Assembly: GCA_015662615.1 (NCBI GenBank)
Contig: DQTU01000036.1
Span: 1 to 14,830, forward strand
From: Campylobacterales bacterium
GTDB lineage: Bacteria; Campylobacterota; Campylobacteria; Campylobacterales; QNZT01
Direction: 5' to 3'
DNA: 14,830 bases
Shown piece after piece: positions 6,916 through 11,538 of this stretch; the first letter of the stretch is position 1; each line of letters begins with the position of its first letter. A program made the position numbers and the translations under genes. The notes under the pieces were generated by a model, which ran no database searches, was not told where the DNA came from, and saw only the letters and a list, made by a program, of their open reading frames with translations.

Positions 6916-7167
6916 TTAACTACTTTTTTTTGCAACTTTTTTAACAGGCTTTTTCTTTGCAACAGGTTTTGCAACTTTTTTCAAAGCTATTTTTACAGAC
7001 TTTTTAGCTGCTTTTTTAGTTGCAGGTTTTTTCTTTAAAACACGCTTTGTTACTTTTTTAAGAACTTTTTTCAATCCTTTTTTAGCAACTGTTTTCTTTG
7101 CTACCGCTTTTTTAGTTACTTTTTTAACAATACTCTTGACCGCTTTTTTCTTTAGAACTTTAGCCAT
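6916..7167 (-). CDS. Lysine-rich histone H1-like protein, 83 aa
   Basis: The product is built from KK-spaced repeats (AVKK, VAKK, LKKV) with about 36 lysines in 83 residues, one arginine and no acidic residue. Such tails resemble eukaryotic H1 C-termini and bacterial Hc1/AlgP-type nucleoid proteins, so binding to DNA, RNA or another polyanion in the cytoplasm is likely. CAAGGAG 8-9 nt upstream supports the start. The gene stops right after an A8 run (T8 at 6924-6931). Removing one A would continue the repeat as KKVVKKTS to a TAG at 6903-6905, so the present end may be a frameshift. It lies within the Pho island but no Pho box was seen upstream. Confidence 0.75.
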   Translation of the reverse strand: MAKVLKKKAVKSIVKKVTKKAVAKKTVAKKGLKKVLKKVTKRVLKKKPATKKAAKKSVKIALKKVAKPVAKKKPVKKVAKKSS

Positions 7168-7217
7168 TGGTGGCTCCTTGTGTAATTTTTTTACTTATTG
7201 CTCAATAATAGTAATAA

Positions 7218-7232
7218 ATTATACTAATTATA
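7218..7232 (-). promoter_or_regulatory. Possible -10 boxes for the lysine-rich gene
   Basis: On the minus strand TATAAT occurs twice, at 7218-7223 and 7227-7232, about 50-65 bp before the ATG. Either could be a sigma-70 -10 element. No clear -35 is seen, as is common in this phylum. Confidence 0.4.
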
Positions 7233-7288
7233 GCAGAAATCACTTTGCTAAAAGCTCCTTAAGGGCAGAAAAAGCCTACAAAGACAAC

Positions 7289-7333
7289 TAGTTAAACTAT
7301 TGTAATCATCCTGCAATCTTTTTAATATATACT
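7289..7333 (+). promoter_or_regulatory. Pho box and promoter of the small-protein pair
   Basis: TTGTAAT (7300-7306) and CTGCAAT (7311-7317) are 11 bp apart, with a weaker unit TAGTTAA one period upstream at 7289-7295. After a 10-bp gap comes TATACT (7328-7333), a near-consensus -10 placed 35 bp before the ATG at 7369. The units are less well conserved than in the other boxes, but the spacing is identical to that of pstS. Confidence 0.62.
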
Positions 7334-7368
7334 TTGCAAGTAATCATATATTAAAAAGGAAAACAGTG

Positions 7369-7599
7369 ATGAAACAAAAATTAAAAAAACAGTTTAAGAA
7401 TAAAATCGATTTTGCAAAAAACTACAATTTTAAAGGTATTATAGTTTCAGCAGATACAAATGATGCAATACCCATGGATACTATTCCTAACGATTTAGAG
7501 CTAAAAGAGATTGCTAAAAGTAATTATATTAAAACACTTTTATTGATTGATTTTGTAGCGGATTGTGATACTTTATATCAGTCAAAAGAGTACTCGTGA
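7369..7599 (+). CDS. Small protein of unknown function, 76 aa, paralogue of the broken gene at 5171-5409
   Basis: ATG 7369 is 8 nt after AAAAAGGA and is preferred to the in-frame GTG at 7366. The product has a lysine-rich start, then K-I-D-F-A-K-N-Y-N-F-K-G-I-I-V (12-26) and a hydrophobic TLLLIDFVAD segment (56-65). Both blocks are shared with the restored frame of the small gene upstream of the glycosyltransferase. It has no signal peptide or recognised motif, so a small cytoplasmic or membrane-associated protein is the most that can be said. Its TGA overlaps the GTG of the next gene (GTGA), and a Pho box precedes it. The repeated association with Pho promoters suggests an accessory role in the phosphate response. 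Confidence 0.72.
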   Translation: MKQKLKKQFKNKIDFAKNYNFKGIIVSADTNDAIPMDTIPNDLELKEIAKSNYIKTLLLIDFVADCDTLYQSKEYS

Positions 7600-7883
7600 A
7601 CCGATTTGCAATTATTCTAACAGACAAGCTTAACAATATAAATATAAACTCTTTAGTTGATACTTTTAAAAAAACCATGGACATTGATAGTGAGATTCTT
7701 TTGTATGAACCTTCCAAAGAAGAGTATCTAAAAAACTATATTAACAAAAAAGCCACTATGTTAGTTGATAGAGTTGACCCCTCACTGCTTGAAGATAAAG
7801 ATCAATATGTTCAGTTTTTAAGTACTGTCCTAAAAGATAAAATTATATTTTTCGAAAATAAAGCGGCAAAAAGAGACATGTAA
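7596..7883 (+). CDS. Small protein of unknown function, 95 aa, coupled to the preceding gene
   Basis: It begins with GTG inside the previous stop (GTGA, 4-bp overlap), so its translation should depend on the upstream gene. The protein mixes charged and hydrophobic stretches: RFAIILTDKL near the start, a Glu/Asp/Lys-rich middle, and DKIIFFENK near the end. There is no signal peptide, metal motif or catalytic pattern that I recognise. Its last codons and TAA lie inside the first unit of the response-regulator Pho box, so termination and regulation share bases. A partner of the 76-aa protein is plausible from the coupling. Confidence 0.65.
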   Translation: MNRFAIILTDKLNNININSLVDTFKKTMDIDSEILLYEPSKEEYLKNYINKKATMLVDRVDPSLLEDKDQYVQFLSTVLKDKIIFFENKAAKRDM

Positions 7884-7933
7884 CCATTTTGTAACCACTG
7901 TGTAACCCTTATGTTACCAGCTTAAGATACTCT
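7878..7933 (+). promoter_or_regulatory. Fourfold Pho box and promoter of the response regulator
   Basis: Four units in exact 11-bp register: ATGTAAC (7878), TTGTAAC (7889), GTGTAAC (7900) and ATGTTAC (7911-7917). This is the most regular array in the window. A 10-bp gap gives TACTCT (7928-7933), 28 bp before the ATG but a poor -10 match. TATAGT at 7937-7942 fits consensus better but not the spacing. Confidence 0.75.
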
Positions 7934-7961
7934 ATGTATAGTCTAATTTAAAGGTTTTGTC

Positions 7962-8648
7962 ATGGAGGGTACTCTTAAACCTATTGCAACTATTGTAGTG
8001 ATAGAAGATGATATTGAGTTATTAGAGTTAGAAAAATTTCATCTTGAAAAAGAGGGATTTAAAGTACTTGATTTTATTTCCACTAAAAATGTAGAATCAA
8101 TCTTGAAACAAGATATAGACTTGATGATCGTTGATAGGAAACTCCCAGGTATTGAAGGTTCTGATTTTATCCGCTATATTCGTGATAAAGGGATTCAAAT
8201 ACCTGTTATCTTTGTGAGTGCAAAAGATAGAGATAGTGAGATAGAAGAGGGATTTTTAAGTGGCGGGGATGACTATCTCAGAAAACCTTTTAACACAAAT
8301 GAACTCATCTTTAGAGTCAAAGCGATACTCAAACGGACAAATGCCTTACAACACGAAAGACTCATCCACCGTGATATAGTTATGGACTTAAATAGCCGAA
8401 AAACTTATATCCAAGAGAGTGAAGTTGCATTAACAAAACTAGAGTTTAATCTACTAAGCTTTTTTATCAAAAACAAAAATCGAATTTTAGAGAGAGATTA
8501 TCTGCTTCGTTATGTTTGGAATGACAGCGAACTCAAACAGAAAAGAACCGTAAATGTGACGATAAACCGCCTTAAGAAGAAAATTGACCCTGAAAATAAT
8601 AAAGAGTATATCAACCCTATTCATGGGATAGGATATAAACTCATCTAA
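7962..8648 (+). CDS. PhoB-like response regulator (OmpR family), 228 aa
   Basis: The receiver domain (about 10-125) has the acidic pocket E15-D16-D17, phospho-acceptor D58 in I-V-D-R-K-L-P-G, switch S86 and K108. A winged-helix DNA-binding domain of OmpR/PhoB type fills 131-228, with LTKLEFNLLSFF (157-168), RTVNVTINRLKKKI (195-208) and the terminal GIGYKL. OmpR-family dimers bind head-to-tail direct repeats, matching the 11-bp repeats at six nearby promoters including its own. It is therefore the best candidate for the regulator of this island and probably autoregulated. C. jejuni calls the equivalent PhosR. No sensor kinase gene lies beside it; the downstream neighbour is convergent, overlapping by 4 bp. 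AAAGG about 7 nt upstream supports the start. Confidence 0.88.
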   Translation: MEGTLKPIATIVVIEDDIELLELEKFHLEKEGFKVLDFISTKNVESILKQDIDLMIVDRKLPGIEGSDFIRYIRDKGIQIPVIFVSAKDRDSEIEEGFLSGGDDYLRKPFNTNELIFRVKAILKRTNALQHERLIHRDIVMDLNSRKTYIQESEVALTKLEFNLLSFFIKNKNRILERDYLLRYVWNDSELKQKRTVNVTINRLKKKIDPENNKEYINPIHGIGYKLI

Positions 8649-9331
8649 ATTGAACACTCTTCTTGATTTTTACACTTAATCGTTTTTACAAAAACGACTC
8701 CAGCAACAACCGCACCTAAAATCGGTGCAACGATATAAAGCCAAAGCGACTCAATATTTCCACTCACTAACGCTGGTCCAATACTTCTAGCTGGGTTCAT
8801 ACTCGCTCCACAAATGGGACCTGCAAACATCGCTTCAAGCCCTACTGTAAATCCGATAGCAAGTCCAGCAAAACTTTTAACCGCTTTTCCATGAACAGCA
8901 GAGCCATAAATCACAAGCATGAGTATAAAAGTAAGTATGAATTCAAAGCCAAAAGATTGCCCCCATGAACCTCTAGGAATTGTAGCTCCATAATAAGCCA
9001 ATTCACTTGCACTTTTTGCCTCTTCCAAAAATAGAAGCAGTAAAAACAGACACGCTAAAATAGCTCCAAAGATTTGAGAAAGGATATAGGGAAGTAGATT
9101 TTTTTTATCAAACTCATCCATAAGAGTAAATGAGATAGTAACAGCAGGATTAAAATGTGCTCCGCTGATATGACCAAAGGTATAGATAAGAGCAGTAACA
9201 ACAAAACCAAAGGTCAATGCAACTCCTGCATGACCCAAGGCTCCCGTAAAAGTTTCAACAACAATAGCACCACAACCTGCAAATACAAGTATAAAAGTGC
9301 CTATAAATTCACTAACTAACTCTTTTTTCAT
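8645..9331 (-). CDS. Aquaporin-family (MIP) channel, 228 aa, NIP-like pore
   Basis: Six membrane segments and both half-helix motifs are present: G53-H-I-S-G-A-H-F-N-P-A-V and G-A-S-M-N-P-A-R-S-I-G-P-A. By-eye alignment to E. coli AqpZ puts F at the H2 selectivity position but Ala at H5 (AqpZ His) and Ala at the LE1 position (AqpZ Thr), with Arg kept. FAGPICGASMNPARS resembles plant NIP and bacterial AqpN/AqpS channels more than AqpZ. A pore lacking the His tends to pass neutral solutes such as glycerol or arsenite rather than water only. It starts 11 nt after the pstS stop on the same strand, with no strong ribosome binding site, so it is probably co-expressed with pstS. The transported solute is inference. 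Confidence 0.85.
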   Translation of the reverse strand: MKKELVSEFIGTFILVFAGCGAIVVETFTGALGHAGVALTFGFVVTALIYTFGHISGAHFNPAVTISFTLMDEFDKKNLLPYILSQIFGAILACLFLLLLFLEEAKSASELAYYGATIPRGSWGQSFGFEFILTFILMLVIYGSAVHGKAVKSFAGLAIGFTVGLEAMFAGPICGASMNPARSIGPALVSGNIESLWLYIVAPILGAVVAGVVFVKTIKCKNQEECSI

Positions 9332-9342
9332 TTGCTATTGTA

Positions 9343-10341
9343 CTAATTTATACCCTTATCTTTCCAATACTTTCGAATCATATCTTTAGTCTCTTTAGGA
9401 AGTGGTACATATCCTAAATCCATTGCGATTTTATCTCCATTTGTATAAGCATAATCAAAAAACTTAGTTACTTGTTTATTTGTATCAGTTTTCTCAATTG
9501 GAAGCAACGCAAATGTAGCCGCTACGATTGGATATGAGGTTTTACCATCAGGATATGCGATAACTGCGTAAAAATCATTATCAGGTGTCCATTTTGCATA
9601 CTTTGCTGCATCTTGAAAAGACTCTAGTGTTGCAGTGATATACTCGCCCTCTTTGTTCTCAACTTGAGCTGCCGCTAAACCTAACTTTTGTTTGTAGCTG
9701 TATTCGATATAACCAATAGCATATTTTGTCTGTTGGATGTTTGCTGAAACGCCTGAGTTGCTTTTTCCAGCAACAACATTTCCTTTCCAGTTTGGTTTTT
9801 TACTCACTTTAAAAGTGCTATCTAGTTTGTTTAGATAGTAAGTAAAGTTATAAGTTGTTCCTGATTTATCAGCTCTTACCGCGATAGTCATCTTCTCATG
9901 AGGAAGTTTTAAATCTGGATTTACGCTTGTAATCGCTTCATCATCCCAATGTGTGATTTTTCCAGAAAAAATGCCAGCAACTGCTTTTTCACTAAGTTTT
10001 AACTCGCCATCTTTAATCCCCGGGATATTATATGAAAGTACGATACTTCCTACAACTGTTGGGAACATAAAAAGTTTATTCTTTTTAAGTTTGTCAATCT
10101 TCATCGGCTTATCACTTCCTGCAAAGTCTACCATTCTCTTTTTGATAGATTTTACACCATCACCTGAGCCTGTTGGTGTATAGTTTACTTTCTCACCTGT
10201 TTTTGCATTATAACCACTTATCCATGCCTTATACAAAGGTCCAGGAAAAGATGCTCCTCTACCTTGTAGCTCATCTGCCATAATTGTCGTCGTTGCAAGA
10301 GATGCAGCGATTGCTAAAGTTGCTAATTTTTTAAATGTCAT
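9343..10341 (-). CDS. pstS: Periplasmic phosphate-binding protein PstS
   Basis: A signal peptide (1-22, cleavage near IMA-DE) precedes the mature protein. PstS hallmarks follow: GRGASFP (27-33), Y54-T-P-T-G-S-G-D-G-V-K (phosphate-binding loop, T57-G-S-G), DFAGSDKPM (72-80), R156-A-D-K-S-G-T-T (second binding loop), SNSGVSA (194-200) and IGYIEY (209-214). Length (332 aa) fits the family. It delivers phosphate to the PstCAB ABC importer, whose genes are not next to it; an aquaporin gene follows instead. AAGGAA 7-8 nt before the ATG supports the start. A two-unit Pho box lies upstream, as expected for phosphate-starvation control. Confidence 0.95.
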   Translation of the reverse strand: MTFKKLATLAIAASLATTTIMADELQGRGASFPGPLYKAWISGYNAKTGEKVNYTPTGSGDGVKSIKKRMVDFAGSDKPMKIDKLKKNKLFMFPTVVGSIVLSYNIPGIKDGELKLSEKAVAGIFSGKITHWDDEAITSVNPDLKLPHEKMTIAVRADKSGTTYNFTYYLNKLDSTFKVSKKPNWKGNVVAGKSNSGVSANIQQTKYAIGYIEYSYKQKLGLAAAQVENKEGEYITATLESFQDAAKYAKWTPDNDFYAVIAYPDGKTSYPIVAATFALLPIEKTDTNKQVTKFFDYAYTNGDKIAMDLGYVPLPKETKDMIRKYWKDKGIN

Positions 10342-10374
10342 AATTTAATTCCTTATTTTTTGATTTCAAAGGAG

Positions 10375-10408
10375 AGTATAATAGATGACGGTTACAAAAT
10401 GGTTACAG
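10375..10408 (-). promoter_or_regulatory. Pho box and promoter of pstS
   Basis: On the minus strand CTGTAAC (10402-10408) and TTGTAAC (10391-10397) are 11 bp apart, followed after 10 bp by TATACT (10375-10380), 33 bp before the pstS ATG. Because pstS is a classic PhoB target, this promoter anchors the interpretation of the other five. Confidence 0.82.
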
Positions 10409-10429
10409 TTATCGAGTAAATAAGTAGGA

Positions 10430-10455
10430 GGCGTATAATATTAAAATTATACGCC
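10430..10455 (-). terminator. Hairpin after the TerB-like gene
   Basis: GGCGTATAAT (10430-10439) pairs perfectly with 10446-10455 around a 6-nt loop, 15 bp beyond the stop of the TerB-like gene. It separates that gene from the pstS promoter. No long T-tract follows on the minus strand, so termination efficiency is uncertain. Confidence 0.55.
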
Positions 10456-10470
10456 AAAGGTTAGAAAGGG

Positions 10471-11358
10471 TTATGAAGCAAAAATCTTCGGTGCGCCTAA
10501 CTGCTCATGGATATTGTTTGCCAATGAGTGAGAGATACTAAGACCTTTTGCAAGTTCTGCTAAGTAGTGTGCTTCTTTGTTCGTATCTAAATCAATTGCC
10601 ATCAAAGATACCGCATAAACTTGTTGCTCCATGCCTCTTGGGATACTTCTTATGAAGTCATGCACATCAAGTGGTGCATTAAATTCTGCTCTTACAAAAT
10701 CTGCTTCAGCTTGGCTGATATCACCTAATTTTCCAATCACTTTCTCTTGCTCTGCTTTATCAATATGTCCATCTGATTTTGCTGCATTTATCATAGCTCT
10801 GATGATAAGAGCGGCTTGCTCAGTTGCTTCTCTTTGGTCAACACCGATCGGTAAATGGTCACAGCTGTCATATGAAGGATTTGAAGCTGTTTTATTTTGT
10901 GATTGTGCATATTTTGTTAATGCTCCACCTAAAAGACCACCAAGTCCCCCTGCTCCACCTAAACCGCCACTATTTTGTGAACCGCCACCTAAAAGGCTTC
11001 CAAGAAGATCACCCATTCCGCCACCTTGAGGAGCTTGTCGTTGTTGCTGTTGTCCACCGCCAAGTAAAGAGCCTAAAAGGTCACCCATGCCTCCGCCACT
11101 TTGAGTCTGTTGCTGTTGACCACCAAGCAAACCACCTAACAAATCAGCCATGCCTCCACCAGAAGTAGATTGAGCTCCACCACCAATAAGGCTTCCCAAG
11201 ATATCACCTAACATTCCGCCACCCTGAGTCTGCTGTCCAGCTCCACCACTAAGTGCACTTCCAAGTAGGTTTCCTAAAACATTTTCACCGCTTCCTTTTG
11301 ATAAACCGCCACTTCCAAGTAAGCTTCCTAGTATTTTTATAGTATCAATAGCATTCAT
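10471..11358 (-). CDS. TerB-like (DUF533/YebE-type) protein with a glycine-rich repeat region, 295 aa
   Basis: The C-terminal part (about 175-290) resembles the helical TerB/DUF533 domain, with A188-M-I-N-A-A-K-S-D-G-H-I-D-K-A-E and M253-A-I-D-L-D-T-N-K-E-A-H-Y-L-A-E-L-A-K-G-L. Such domains are linked to metal or stress responses at the membrane, but their biochemical role is not settled. The N-terminal half is low complexity: four units of GGGM-DLLG-LLGG type at residues 47-62, 67-80, 88-102 and 112-126, joined by Gln-rich linkers. There is no signal peptide. AAGGA lies upstream of the ATG and TATAAT on the minus strand at 11419-11424. It shows no Pho box. Confidence 0.8.
   Translation of the reverse strand: MNAIDTIKILGSLLGSGGLSKGSGENVLGNLLGSALSGGAGQQTQGGGMLGDILGSLIGGGAQSTSGGGMADLLGGLLGGQQQQTQSGGGMGDLLGSLLGGGQQQQRQAPQGGGMGDLLGSLLGGGSQNSGGLGGAGGLGGLLGGALTKYAQSQNKTASNPSYDSCDHLPIGVDQREATEQAALIIRAMINAAKSDGHIDKAEQEKVIGKLGDISQAEADFVRAEFNAPLDVHDFIRSIPRGMEQQVYAVSLMAIDLDTNKEAHYLAELAKGLSISHSLANNIHEQLGAPKIFAS
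10981..11220 (-). repeat. In-frame tandem repeats coding GGGM-DLLG-LLGGG units
   Basis: Four units of about 14-16 residues recur every 20-24 residues, with Gln-rich spacers of changing length. The similarity holds at the DNA level, so unit number could vary by slippage or recombination without breaking the frame. Confidence 0.65.
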
Positions 11359-11418
11359 TTTTTATATTCCTTATATTAATGTTGTTGAGTTTTATAAACC
11401 AGTAGCAAATTTCATTTA

Positions 11419-11424
11419 ATTATA
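11419..11424 (-). promoter_or_regulatory. -10 box for the TerB-like gene
   Basis: A perfect TATAAT on the minus strand stands about 60 bp before the ATG at 11358. No -35 or operator is obvious. The gap 11359-11538 holds only this and the valS promoter. Confidence 0.45.
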
Positions 11425-11498
11425 CAATAAAGAGATAAATAATAAAAACTCTACCAAAATTTAAATCATTTTTCAGTCCACTCTTACCCATATTTGGC

Positions 11499-11504
11499 TA
11501 AAAT
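11499..11504 (+). promoter_or_regulatory. -10 box for valS
   Basis: TAAAAT preceded by TTGGC lies 34 bp before the valS ATG, the usual position for a Campylobacterota sigma-70 -10 element. No attenuator or T-box structure was seen in the short leader. Confidence 0.4.
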
Positions 11505-11538
11505 CTCGCAAATTTTTCCAGTTTAAGGTAGTGAAAAA

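Noticed and set aside
6916..7167. Lysine-rich protein as part of the Pho regulon (for example a polyphosphate binder)
   Set aside because: No 11-bp-period box was found before it, and lysine-rich tails bind many polyanions; location alone is too weak.
7366..7371. GTG at 7366 as start of the 76-aa protein
   Set aside because: It is followed at once by ATG 7369, which has better spacing (8 nt) from AAAAAGGA.
7878..7917. Tandem GTAAC repeats as replication iterons or a CRISPR-like array
   Set aside because: The units are only 7 bp with 4-bp spacers, sit at the standard distance from a -10 box, and recur before genes on both strands; this fits a regulator box and not an origin or CRISPR.
8645..8961. 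Sensor kinase expected after the response regulator
   Set aside because: The only gene there is the aquaporin on the opposite strand; no kinase motifs occur in any frame I read.
10631..11168. Two open frames opposite the TerB-like gene
   Set aside because: They lie wholly antisense to the glycine/glutamine-rich repeat, give proline- or histidine-rich low-complexity products, and have no ribosome binding site; they are shadows of the real frame.
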